NCBI RefSeq assembly: GCF_004342025.1
Contig: NZ_SLWN01000006.1
Span: 310,001 to 374,000, forward strand
DNA length: 64,000 nucleotides
Direction of reading: 5' to 3'
Source: Kribbella steppae
GTDB taxonomy: Bacteria > Actinomycetota > Actinomycetes > Propionibacteriales > Kribbellaceae
The notes beneath the pieces are model-generated. The model saw only the letters and a list, made by a program, of their open reading frames with translations, did no database searches and had not been told where the DNA came from. Shown here piece by piece: positions 7,477 through 15,139 of this stretch. Positions within the stretch are counted from its first letter, which is position 1, and each line of letters starts with the position of its first letter. The translations under genes were made by a program, and so were the position numbers.

Positions 7477-7950
7477 TCAGCCCCACTGGCCGGGCTGGTA
7501 GTCGCCGGCCGGCTGCTGGGTGATGACGTTCAAGCGGTTCCAGGTGTTGATGAGGGCGATGAGGGACAACAGGGCGGCGAGCTGGTCCTCGTCGTAGTGC
7601 TTGGCCGCGTTGGCCCAGACCTCGTCGGAGACACCACCGGCCGCGTCGGCGATGCGGGTGCCCTCCTCGGTGAGCTCGAGTGCCGCGCGCTCGGCCTCGG
7701 TGAAGACCGTCGCCTCCCGCCAGGCCGCGACCAGGTTGAGGCGTACCGAGGACTCCCCGGCGTGGGTGGCGTCCTTGGTGTGCATGTCGATGCAGTAACC
7801 ACAGCCGTTGATCTGGCTGGCGCGGATCTCCACCAGGTGCCGCGTCGCTTCGGGCAGGGTCGAGTCCCACACGACCTTGCTGGCAGAGGTGACGTACTTC
7901 AAGACCTTGGCCCCGACCGGGTTGCTGAGGTGGTCGAAACGGACGTCCAT
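7477..7950 (-). CDS. Carboxymuconolactone decarboxylase / AhpD-like peroxidase family protein
   Basis: The 157-residue CMD-family protein carries the CXXC redox pair and following histidine of AhpD-like proteins (QINGCGYCIDMHTKDA, residues ~48-63). The helical remainder (AWREATVFTEAERAALELTE and LIALINTWNRLNVI) is typical of alkylhydroperoxidase-core proteins. The probable role is cytosolic peroxide or thiol redox chemistry; the partner is unknown. AGGAG precedes ATG 7950 by about seven bases. Its position next to soxR fits an oxidative-stress theme, but no SoxR box was seen in its own promoter. Confidence 0.9.
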   Translation of the reverse strand: MDVRFDHLSNPVGAKVLKYVTSASKVVWDSTLPEATRHLVEIRASQINGCGYCIDMHTKDATHAGESSVRLNLVAAWREATVFTEAERAALELTEEGTRIADAAGGVSDEVWANAAKHYDEDQLAALLSLIALINTWNRLNVITQQPAGDYQPGQWG

Positions 7951-8107
7951 AGTGATCTCCTGTTCGGTTCGGCGCTACACCCAACCGACGAGATCGCGCG
8001 GTGCGGTGTGAGCCACCCGGAGCGTGACCTACATCTCGCGCGCCCGTCCGAACCGGGGTTATCCACAAGGCGGTGGTCGCTCGCAGCGAACTGGGGGTGC
8101 GGGCGTC

Positions 8108-8119
8108 TAGTGTCGTGGC
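8108..8119 (+). promoter_or_regulatory. Leaderless promoter of the recQ-like gene
   Basis: TAGTGT at 8108-8113 is six bases before the ATG at 8120 and no Shine-Dalgarno is present. This is the standard geometry for an actinobacterial leaderless transcript. No good -35 was found. Confidence 0.5.
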
Positions 8120-10246
8120 ATGGCTGACACCAGTTCGACCACCAGCACTCTGACCGAGGCGCGCGCGGGGATCGCCGACGGCGTGATCCGGGCAATCGCG
8201 GGGGAGAGCGCGCGATTGCGGGCGGATCAGGAGACCGCGGTCGCCGCCCTGTGCGAGGCGAGCGCGCGGGTGCTGGTCGTGCAGGCGACAGGTTGGGGGA
8301 AGTCGGCTGTGTATTGGGCGGCCACCGCGATCCGCCGGGCTGAGGGCGCCGGGCCGACGCTGGTGGTGTCACCGCTGCTGTCGTTGATGCGCGACCAGGT
8401 CGCCGCCGCGAGCCGAGCGGGTCTGCGTGCGGCGACGCTGAACTCGAACAACATCGACGAGTGGTCCAGCATCGAGCACGACCTGCGCTCCGGTGCGATC
8501 GACGTACTGCTGGTATCGCCTGAGCGGTTGGCGAATCCAGGGTTCGGTCGGCGGGTGCTCGACGGTCTGGCCGGACAGGTCGGCCTGCTGGTCATCGACG
8601 AAGCGCATGCGGTGTCGGACTGGGGGCACGACTTCCGGCCGGACTATCGCCGCGTGTCCGACGTACTGCAGCAGCTCAACCCCAAGACACCTGTGCTCGC
8701 GACGACCGCCACCGCCAATGCGCGAGTGACCGACGACGTCGCGCATCAACTGGGGGAGTCCACGCTTGTACTGCGTGGTCCGCTGGCACGATCGAGTTTG
8801 CAGCTTGCTGTTGTCGATGCGTTGTCGCCGTTGGATCGGTTCGCCTGGGTGGTCGACCACCTGCCGAAGTTGCCGGGGTCGGGGATCGTCTACACGTTGA
8901 CGGTGTCCGATGCGCAACGGTTGGCGGCCGCGATCCAGGAGGTGCACGGTCGGGACGTGCCGGTGGCGGCGTACACGGGCGGCTTGGAAGCGGGCGAGCG
9001 GGAGAGGCTCGAGGACGCGCTGCGGGGCAACGAGTTGAAGGCGCTGGTCGCGACCTCGGCGCTCGGGATGGGCTACGACAAGCCGGATCTCGGGTTCGTC
9101 GTGCATGTCGGTTCACCGCCGTCGCCGGTGTCGTACTACCAACAGGTCGGTCGTGCCGGCCGCGGGATCGACCACGCCATGGTGGCGTTGCTGCCGTCGG
9201 ATGCGGACGCAGGGGTGTGGGACTACTTCGCTACCGCGACGATCCCGGTGCCGGAGAACGTGAACCGGCTGTTGACTGGGCTGGACGGGTACGGGCCGGA
9301 CCAGCCGGCGACCGTTCCGGCGTTGGAGGCGGAGACCGGTCTGCGTCGTACGCGGGTCGAACTGATGCTGAAACAACTCGCGGTCGACGGGGTTGTCGAC
9401 CGGGTCGAACGTGGCTGGGTCCGGACCGGCAAGGACTGGACGTTCGATGCGGCGCACTACGACGGGATCGTCGGGGTACGCCGGCGCGAGGCGGACATCA
9501 TGCGGGCGTACACCCGCGGCGACCGTTGCCTGATGCAACTTCTCCAGGAGTCGCTGGACGACCCGTCGGCCGAGCCGTGCGGCCGCTGCTCGGTCTGCCT
9601 CGGTGAGCTGCCCGACCCGCTCCGGGCCAAGCCCGAGGCCGAGACCGTGCAGGCGATCATCCGGTTGCTGCGCGGCGAAGTGCACATTCTGGAGCCGCGG
9701 AAGATGTGGCCGGGTGGCGCGTTCGGCGCGAAGGGTCGTATCCCGGCCGAGCTCGGCGCGGAGCCCGGGCGGACGGTCATCTATGCCGACGCACCCGAGT
9801 GGCGAGAGGTGCTGCGTGGCACCTTCACCGACGCGGCACCGGATCCCGACTCACTCGAGGCGCTGAAGGCGGGCGCGGTGGCGGCCCTCTCACGGTGGCG
9901 TGGTTCCTGGTCGAGTCGCCCGGACGTCGTCGTACCGCTGGCGGCTGCGGGGTACGGGCGCTTGACCGGCGAGATCGCAGACCACGTCGCCACCGTCGGC
10001 CGACTCGACCGAGCCGAGCTCACCGTGGACCGGGCGGGCTTCACCGACGACCTCTCCTCAGCCGAGGAGGCCAGAGTCTGGCGCGACGGCATCACCGTGG
10101 CGGACCCGGCCGCAGTCGCCGGCCACACAGTTCTCCTGCTGGCCGACGCATCATCCTCCCAGTGGCCGATCACCGTGGCCGCCGCCAAGCTCCGCGAATC
10201 CGGCGCCGCAGCAGTCCTCCCACTACTGATCCACAAGCGCCCCTGA
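8120..10246 (+). CDS. recQ: RecQ-family ATP-dependent DNA helicase with a C-terminal phosphoribosyltransferase-like domain
   Basis: The protein has 708 residues. Superfamily-2 helicase motifs are in order: Q-motif region (LRADQETAV), Walker A with GWGKS (residues ~55-62), DEAH in VIDEAHAVSDWGHDF, TTATAN, and motifs V-VI (ALGMGYDKPDLGFVVH, YYQQVGRAGR). Cysteines in DRCLMQLLQES...EPCGRCSVC form the RecQ zinc site, after a winged-helix region. The last ~200 residues are not part of E. coli RecQ, which ends in an HRDC domain. They contain PDVVVPLAAAGYGRL and VLLLADASSSQWPIT, which resemble the loops of a phosphoribosyltransferase fold with a degenerate PRPP loop. The helicase role in recombination or repair is secure; the extra domain is inference. 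Confidence 0.92.
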   Translation: MADTSSTTSTLTEARAGIADGVIRAIAGESARLRADQETAVAALCEASARVLVVQATGWGKSAVYWAATAIRRAEGAGPTLVVSPLLSLMRDQVAAASRAGLRAATLNSNNIDEWSSIEHDLRSGAIDVLLVSPERLANPGFGRRVLDGLAGQVGLLVIDEAHAVSDWGHDFRPDYRRVSDVLQQLNPKTPVLATTATANARVTDDVAHQLGESTLVLRGPLARSSLQLAVVDALSPLDRFAWVVDHLPKLPGSGIVYTLTVSDAQRLAAAIQEVHGRDVPVAAYTGGLEAGERERLEDALRGNELKALVATSALGMGYDKPDLGFVVHVGSPPSPVSYYQQVGRAGRGIDHAMVALLPSDADAGVWDYFATATIPVPENVNRLLTGLDGYGPDQPATVPALEAETGLRRTRVELMLKQLAVDGVVDRVERGWVRTGKDWTFDAAHYDGIVGVRRREADIMRAYTRGDRCLMQLLQESLDDPSAEPCGRCSVCLGELPDPLRAKPEAETVQAIIRLLRGEVHILEPRKMWPGGAFGAKGRIPAELGAEPGRTVIYADAPEWREVLRGTFTDAAPDPDSLEALKAGAVAALSRWRGSWSSRPDVVVPLAAAGYGRLTGEIADHVATVGRLDRAELTVDRAGFTDDLSSAEEARVWRDGITVADPAAVAGHTVLLLADASSSQWPITVAAAKLRESGAAAVLPLLIHKRP

Positions 10247-10276
10247 CCGACGCCCCGATCACGCGCCGGTAGCGGG

Positions 10277-11071
10277 CTACTTGGTGCCAGCGAGTTCGGG
10301 GGTGGACTCGACGAAGGACTTGAGGTCGGAGAGCAGCTGGACCCAGCCTTCGCTGACCATCTCGCGGATGGCGCTGCCCGGTTCGAAACCGCTGTGGACG
10401 ACGGTGAGCTTGACCTGGTCGCCGACGGGTTCCAGCTCGAAGGTCGCCCTCGACAGCGGCTCGCGACTGGTCTTCTCGAACAGCTCGTCGTCCATCCCGA
10501 CGGCCTTCGCGAAGTCGGGTGTGATGTGGTGCCAGGCGAAGGCAAGCCGCCGGTAGGGGTCGTGCTCCAGGACGACCTGACCCGGCCCGGCCATCGCGAC
10601 GTCACCGTGGTGCCAGATCATCTCGGAGCCGACCTTCCAGTCGGTCTCGAACCGCTCGCCCCAGTACTGCTCGGTGAACTTCGGGTCGGTCAGCGCCTGC
10701 CAGAGCCGTTCCGGCGTGGTCCTGATGTATGTGGTGTAGACGAAGTCGTTCTCACTCATGTTCTCGGCCTCCAGAACCGTCTTGAGATCGGCGAACAGTT
10801 GCACCCGCCGACGGTCGTACTGGTTGATCCAGCGGTCGGCGATGGCGTTGATCGGCTCGGCGTTGAGGTAGTGCAGCTTCTCCCGGCCGTGCCACACGGT
10901 GGTGACCAGGTTGGCGCTCTCCAGTACGGCGAGATGCTTGCTCACCGACTGCCGGGCCATGTCCAGGCCGGCGCACAGCTCACGCAGGGTCTGGCCGTTG
11001 TGCGCGTTCAGCGTGTCGAGCAGTTGCCGTCGGCTCGGGTCGGCCAGTGCACGGAACACCTCGTCGTCCAT
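10277..11071 (-). CDS. ArsR-family repressor fused to an AHSA1/SRPBCC domain
   Basis: In this 264-residue protein, residues 1-100 are an ArsR winged helix (MDDEVFRALADPSRRQLLDTL, LCAGLDMARQSVSKHLAVLE) without metal-binding cysteines. Residues ~108-264 are an AHSA1-type START-like domain (VYTTYIRTTPERLWQALTDPKFTEQYWGERFE through VSEGWVQLLSDLKSFVE). Such fusions probably bind a small hydrophobic ligand in the C-terminal cavity and release DNA, which is inferred. ATG 11071 has GGAGGG just upstream; an extension 15 codons longer runs through its own operator and is rejected. Two copies of one palindrome lie in its promoter, so it should repress itself and perhaps the divergent acetyltransferase. 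Confidence 0.9.
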   Translation of the reverse strand: MDDEVFRALADPSRRQLLDTLNAHNGQTLRELCAGLDMARQSVSKHLAVLESANLVTTVWHGREKLHYLNAEPINAIADRWINQYDRRRVQLFADLKTVLEAENMSENDFVYTTYIRTTPERLWQALTDPKFTEQYWGERFETDWKVGSEMIWHHGDVAMAGPGQVVLEHDPYRRLAFAWHHITPDFAKAVGMDDELFEKTSREPLSRATFELEPVGDQVKLTVVHSGFEPGSAIREMVSEGWVQLLSDLKSFVESTPELAGTK

Positions 11072-11090
11072 CGCCCTCCGATCGGCTGTT

Positions 11091-11144
11091 ATGCAGCCGT
11101 TTAGCTGCATGACCACAATAGGCAGCCGCTCGGCTGCATGTCAA
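11091..11144 (-). promoter_or_regulatory. Promoter and double operator of the ArsR-AHSA1 gene
   Basis: On the minus strand, TTGACA (11144-11139) and TATTGT (11120-11115) are separated by 18 bases, a near-consensus promoter. Operator B, GCAGCCGCTCGGCTGC (11122-11137, seven-base arms), fills the spacer. Operator A, ATGCAGC-N6-GCTGCAT (11091-11110), covers the expected transcription start. Both share a 16-base GCAGC-N6-GCTGC core followed by ATG. Their centres are 29 bases apart, nearly three helical turns, so two dimers could bind the same face. Confidence 0.75.
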
Positions 11145-11196
11145 GGCAGCGTGCGCAGGTGCGGAATCCGGTTGACGCAGATCGGAGGATGAAGGG

Positions 11197-11988
11197 GTGG
11201 AGATCGTAAGCCTCGGATTCCGGACCGACCTGCTGTTGCTGAAGCTCAGCGGGAGCGAGTTCACGGACGCCGGTGACTACGTCGTGGTGCGCACGCCGGA
11301 CAACCCGGGGTTCTGGTGGGGGAACTTCCTGTTGTTCCGGACACCGTTCGCACCGGGCGACCTCCAGTCGCGGCTGGCTGCGTTCCACGCCGAGTTTCCG
11401 GCCGCAAAGCATGTTGCCTTGGGCATCGACAGTGCGGACGGCGTGGTCGGTGCCGAGGACGAGTTGGTCGCCGCCGGGATCGAGGTGGGCCGGGACGTGG
11501 TGATGACCACGAGTGAGGTCGTCCCGCCGAGTCGTCCGAACGACGAGTCGACGTACCGGTACCTGAGCAGTGACGACGACTGGGAGCAGCTGCTGCAGCT
11601 CGGTCTGGCGACCGCTCCGATGGAGGTCGACGAGGGCTACCTCGAGTTCTCCCGGCGCAAGCTTGCGTCGAGGCGAGCGCTGGTGGAGGCGGGTCACGGG
11701 ATGTGGTTCGGCGCGTTCGAGGGCGAGCGGCTGCAGAGTTCGCTCGGGCTGATGTTCGACGGTCAGGGGCTGGCCCGGTTCCAGAACGTGCAGACGCATC
11801 CGGACGATCGCAACAAGGGGATCGCGAGCACCTTGATCCACCGCGCGTCGACGTACGGGCTCACCGAAGGCGGCGCGAAGACGCTGGTGATGGTGGCGGA
11901 TCCGGAGTATCTCGCGATCCGGCTCTACCGGGCCCTCGGATTCCATGACACGGAGACCCAGTTGCAGCTCTCCCTGCCGCCGTCCTGA
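11197..11988 (+). CDS. GNAT-family N-acetyltransferase
   Basis: This 263-residue protein has its GNAT fold in the C-terminal half: strand-turn MWFGAFEGERLQSSLGLMF, the acetyl-CoA P-loop region VQTHPDDRNKGIASTLIHRA (R/Q-x-x-G-x-A variant) and AIRLYRALGFHDTET. The N-terminal ~120 residues are of unknown fold. It would transfer an acetyl group from acetyl-CoA to an unidentified amine. GTG 11197 follows GGAGGA (11184-11189) by seven bases. It is divergent from the ArsR-AHSA1 gene, whose operators lie within 110 bases upstream, so shared control is possible. Confidence 0.85.
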   Translation: MEIVSLGFRTDLLLLKLSGSEFTDAGDYVVVRTPDNPGFWWGNFLLFRTPFAPGDLQSRLAAFHAEFPAAKHVALGIDSADGVVGAEDELVAAGIEVGRDVVMTTSEVVPPSRPNDESTYRYLSSDDDWEQLLQLGLATAPMEVDEGYLEFSRRKLASRRALVEAGHGMWFGAFEGERLQSSLGLMFDGQGLARFQNVQTHPDDRNKGIASTLIHRASTYGLTEGGAKTLVMVADPEYLAIRLYRALGFHDTETQLQLSLPPS

Positions 11989-12018
11989 CGGCTCGGCGGG
12001 GCGTGGCAGGGTAGGAAC

Positions 12019-12771
12019 ATGACTGAGACTGACGTACGGCGTGGGGTCGTTCTGATCACCGGTGGGAGTCGTGGGATCGGGGCCGCCGCGGCCGTCGCAC
12101 TGGCCGCTGACGGGTGGGATGTCGGCGTGAACTACCGGACGCGCACGGATGAGGCGGCGCGCGTCGTGAAGGCATGCGAGGAGCTCGGGCGGCGGGCGAT
12201 CGCGGTCCAGGCCGACGTGACCGAGGCGGACCAGATCGAGCGGCTCTTCGACACGGTCACCGCCGAGCTCGGGCCGATCCGTGCCGTGATCAACAACGCC
12301 GGCATCGTCTCGCCGTCCGGCCGCGTCGCCGAGTACGACGCCGAACGGCTGGAGCGGGTCTTCCGGATCAACTCGATCAGCGCCATCCTCGTCGCAGGTG
12401 CCGCGGTACGGCGGATGTCGACGGCGTACGGCGGATCCGGTGGAGTGCTCGTCAACGTGTCGTCGCGGGCTGCCGTGCTCGGGTCAGCCGGTGAGTACGT
12501 CGACTACGCGGCGAGCAAGGCCGCTGTCGATGCGCTCACCGTGGGCCTGGCGAACGAGGTGTCGAAAGAGGGTGTCCGGGTCCTCGGTGTCCGTCCGGGC
12601 CTGATCGAGACCGAGATCCATGAGGAAGGCCGGCTGGAACGCATCGGGACCACACCTCCGCTCGGTCGCCCCGGCAAAGCGGAGGAGGTAGCGGAGGTCA
12701 TCGCCTTCCTGGCCTCCGACGGCTCGTCGTACATGACTGGCTCGACCGTAGATGTCGCAGGTGGTCGGTAG
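12019..12771 (+). CDS. SDR-family NAD(P)-dependent oxidoreductase
   Basis: This 250-residue classical short-chain dehydrogenase has TGGSRGIG (residues ~15-22) for cofactor binding, NNAG, a catalytic Ser in VNVSSRAAV, YVDYAASK as the Tyr-X3-Lys pair, and a C-terminal VAEVIAFLASDGSSYMTGSTVDVAGG typical of FabG-like proteins. An Arg after TGGS and NYRTR at strand 2 suggest NADPH. The substrate is unknown. It starts 30 bases after the acetyltransferase stop on the same strand and may share its transcript. Confidence 0.92.
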   Translation: MTETDVRRGVVLITGGSRGIGAAAAVALAADGWDVGVNYRTRTDEAARVVKACEELGRRAIAVQADVTEADQIERLFDTVTAELGPIRAVINNAGIVSPSGRVAEYDAERLERVFRINSISAILVAGAAVRRMSTAYGGSGGVLVNVSSRAAVLGSAGEYVDYAASKAAVDALTVGLANEVSKEGVRVLGVRPGLIETEIHEEGRLERIGTTPPLGRPGKAEEVAEVIAFLASDGSSYMTGSTVDVAGGR

Positions 12772-12812
12772 GAGCGGCTAACCAACGCGCGTGCCGAGCC
12801 GGGGAAGTGCCT

Positions 12813-12880
12813 GGGGGGACCGGGCTGTGGGGAGCCCGGGTTGGGGGGAAGCCGGGCTGTGGGGGCCCGGGGTGGTGGGG
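12813..12880. repeat. G-rich direct repeat in a convergent intergenic region
   Basis: CCGGGCTGTGGGG occurs twice, at 12820-12832 and 12852-12864, a 32-base period. The plus strand holds many runs of three to six G, so G-quadruplex formation is possible. GGGCT/AGCCC hairpins with a GTGGGG loop are also possible. It lies between the converging SDR and VOC genes, so transcription termination is the simplest role. Confidence 0.5.
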
Positions 12881-12915
12881 TGCTGCAGGTACCGGGTGGG
12901 GCGGCCCGGCGTGGG

Positions 12916-13314
12916 TCACGTGGCGGGTGGGGCGAAGAACTCGAGCGCTATGCCGTCGGGGTCCTTGAAGGACAGGCCTGAGCCGTAGTGGGCGTCGACG
13001 ATGTCGCCGTGTTTGATGCCGAGCTCGTCGAGCCGCTGCTGCCAACCGACGAGTTCGGCGCGGTCCGCACAGGTGAAGGAGACGTGGTCGAGACCTGGGC
13101 GGCGCGGGCTGAACTCGCTGGACCATTCGCCGTCCGGGAACGTGTGCAACCCGAACAACTGGCCGCCGTCGATCGCGTAAACCACATGCCGGAACGGTCC
13201 GGTGTCCTCGTCCAGGACGGGGTCGGCGGCGAACAGCTGTGAGTACCACGGTACGCTGAGCTTGAGGTCCGCCACAGTCACGGCCACGTGGGTGATACCT
13301 GGGAATGTCCTCAC
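12916..13314 (-). CDS. VOC (glyoxalase/dioxygenase) family protein
   Basis: This 132-residue single VOC module has two beta-alpha-beta-beta-beta repeats: ITHVAVTVADLKLSVPWYSQLF, then LDHVSFTCADRAELVGWQQRLDELGI, ending in FKDPDGIALEFFAPP. Candidate metal ligands H9, H67-type and E127-type positions are present, as in glyoxalase-fold enzymes. It is the last gene of a minus-strand operon and its ATG overlaps the MaoC stop by four bases. The probable role is ring-cleavage, isomerisation or lyase chemistry on a small molecule; the substrate is unknown. Confidence 0.88.
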   Translation of the reverse strand: MRTFPGITHVAVTVADLKLSVPWYSQLFAADPVLDEDTGPFRHVVYAIDGGQLFGLHTFPDGEWSSEFSPRRPGLDHVSFTCADRAELVGWQQRLDELGIKHGDIVDAHYGSGLSFKDPDGIALEFFAPPAT

Positions 13315-13781
13315 CGGACAACTCCTGTCTCTCGATGGTTCTTCGGTGCGGTCGCATCGAAGTCGTGGCCGGATCCGGTGTCGATTGGTACCTGGTACAC
13401 GTGCGCATCACCGTCGAGAACGATGACGCCGTCGCCGTTGGTGATCGTCGTACGGATCCGGAAAACCGGTTTGGTGGCGTGGACTTCGAGGACCTCGACC
13501 TCGGCGGTGATCTCGTCACCGGGCCGGACCGGAGCCAGGAACTCCCAGGCCACCCGGAGGAAGACGCTGCCGGGGCCGGGCAGGTCCTCGGCGACGACGG
13601 CGTTGAGCAGGCCGGACGTCACGCCGCCCTGCACGATCAACCCGCCGAACCGGGTCGTGGCGGCGAGTTCCTCGTTGTAATGCAGGGGATTGCGATCACC
13701 TGTCAGCTCCGTGAAGAGCTCGATATCGCGCCGGGAGACGGTCCGCGTACGCCGAGCGACGCTACCGACTGCCGGCGTCAT
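13311..13781 (-). CDS. MaoC-like hotdog-fold dehydratase
   Basis: The 156-residue protein has the hydratase motif of MaoC proteins (FTELTGDRNPLHYNEELAATTRFGGLIVQGG, with catalytic Asp and His) and a hotdog core (VAWEFLAPVRPGDEITAEVEVLEV). The family hydrates enoyl-CoA or related unsaturated thioesters, but free substrates are also known. Start and stop overlap the flanking PIG-L and VOC genes by four bases each (ATGA), so translation is coupled in the five-gene operon. Confidence 0.9.
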   Translation of the reverse strand: MTPAVGSVARRTRTVSRRDIELFTELTGDRNPLHYNEELAATTRFGGLIVQGGVTSGLLNAVVAEDLPGPGSVFLRVAWEFLAPVRPGDEITAEVEVLEVHATKPVFRIRTTITNGDGVIVLDGDAHVYQVPIDTGSGHDFDATAPKNHRETGVVR

Positions 13782-14551
13782 TCGGCACCACCGGTCACCG
13801 GCGCCGACTCTGTCCGGTCCGTTGTGTCAGGCAATGGATTGGCGGCGACGAAGGCCTCTGCGGACCACCAGCGCCGGAACGTGTCCGGCCCGACCGCGGT
13901 GACCAGGCCGGTGGTCTGCGAGACATGCGCCAACACCGCACCGATCTTGCGATCGAGGTCCGCGCCGGCGAGTGCGACGTACAGGGCAAGCTCGTCGTCC
14001 GGTGTCACCGGTGGGCTGCCATACACCCACAGCCCGATGCGCTCGTTGAGAGTGCCCCACTCCGCGTGGAACCCCGGCGTGAGCGTGGCGTACAGCAGCC
14101 GTGCTCGCGCACCGGAGGCCCGCCACGCCGCGGTCGTCCACGCGGACACGGCGCAATGATCGGGATGACCGGTCATCCCGTCCGGCCCGAAGGTCAGGAT
14201 CGTGTCCGGCTCGATCTCCGCGATCAACTGTGCGACCGACGCAACCCCTCCGTCTGCGTCGGCGCACGCCCCGTCGCGGTAGCCCAGCCAGCAATGCTCG
14301 AGCACGCCGACCATCGTGAGGCTGGCGCGCATTTCGTCCTCCCGAACCGCGGCGAGCTCGTCCGGCGGCACCTCCGCCGAGCCCTGTTCGCCGTACGTCG
14401 CTGTCGCCACGACGACCCGGTGTCCGGCGTCGCGCAGGGCGCCCATCAGCCCGGCCGACAGGTACGCCTCGTCGTCGGGATGGGCCCAGACACCCAGGAC
14501 GGTTCCGAGCTCCTCGGTGACCGGGCGCGTTCTCTCCTCTGGCACGGTCAT
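13778..14551 (-). CDS. PIG-L family deacetylase
   Basis: In this 257-residue zinc-dependent N-deacetylase, AHPDDEAYLSAG (residues ~23-34) provides the metal-binding His and catalytic Asp-Asp, and HPDHCAVS provides further ligands. ATATYGEQGSAEVP is the typical strand-loop after the first motif. Relatives include mycothiol-pathway MshB and Mca and antibiotic-sugar deacetylases. In an operon with a flavin monooxygenase and OsmC, deacetylation of a thiol conjugate or secondary metabolite is plausible but unproven. It overlaps its neighbours by four bases at each end. Confidence 0.92.
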   Translation of the reverse strand: MTVPEERTRPVTEELGTVLGVWAHPDDEAYLSAGLMGALRDAGHRVVVATATYGEQGSAEVPPDELAAVREDEMRASLTMVGVLEHCWLGYRDGACADADGGVASVAQLIAEIEPDTILTFGPDGMTGHPDHCAVSAWTTAAWRASGARARLLYATLTPGFHAEWGTLNERIGLWVYGSPPVTPDDELALYVALAGADLDRKIGAVLAHVSQTTGLVTAVGPDTFRRWWSAEAFVAANPLPDTTDRTESAPVTGGAE

Positions 14552-15117
14552 TCGGTCTCGACCTCGATCGTGACCGGCACTTGATTGGTGATGACGTCGA
14601 AGACGGCCGACCGGGCCTGGGACTGGGCGACCAGTTCGCGCAGCTTGTCCGCCGGGGCGTCGCCCTTGACGGTGAACCGGACGGTGATCTGCTCGTAGCC
14701 GTTGCGGACGTCCGGGTCGAGGCCGAGGATGCCGTTGAGGTCGATGTCACCGGCAACGGTCGAGTGCACCTCGGTCAGCCGGATGCCGCGGGCAGCGGCG
14801 ATGTTGGCGAGGCCGGCGGTCAGGCAGGCAGCCAGCGCGTGCAGTAGGTACTCGACCGGCGTCGGACCGTTGTCGCGTCCGACCAGTACGGCGGGGTGGT
14901 CGGCGTCGAAGTGGAACGTGCGCTCATGCGTGCGTTCCTCGCCGACGCCGAAGTACCCGTGGATGGTGCTGCGGTTGTGGGTGCCGCTCAGCCACTGGTT
15001 GCCGGCCCGGAACTGGAACCGGGCGGCCTCGGGAGCGCCCTTGACCGCGTCGAGGGTGGCGAACAGGGTCGCAGTGTCGACGCCGTTGCGGATCATCGAG
15101 TCGTCGGTGGTGGTCAT
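14548..15117 (-). CDS. OsmC-family protein
   Basis: This 189-residue OsmC/Ohr-fold protein contains RNGVDTATLFATLDAVKGAPEAA followed by the beta-rich core (FQFRAGNQWLSGTHNRSTI) and the family helix PVEYLLHALAACLTAGLANIAAARGI with a peroxidatic-type cysteine (ALAAC). A second conserved cysteine of active Ohr/OsmC peroxidases is not obvious, so catalysis is uncertain. AGAAGGAG lies about eight bases before ATG 15117. It follows the monooxygenase gene by 22 bases and overlaps the deacetylase gene by four. Confidence 0.9.
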   Translation of the reverse strand: MTTTDDSMIRNGVDTATLFATLDAVKGAPEAARFQFRAGNQWLSGTHNRSTIHGYFGVGEERTHERTFHFDADHPAVLVGRDNGPTPVEYLLHALAACLTAGLANIAAARGIRLTEVHSTVAGDIDLNGILGLDPDVRNGYEQITVRFTVKGDAPADKLRELVAQSQARSAVFDVITNQVPVTIEVETE

Positions 15118-15139
15118 GATGAATCTCCTTCTGGGGTGG

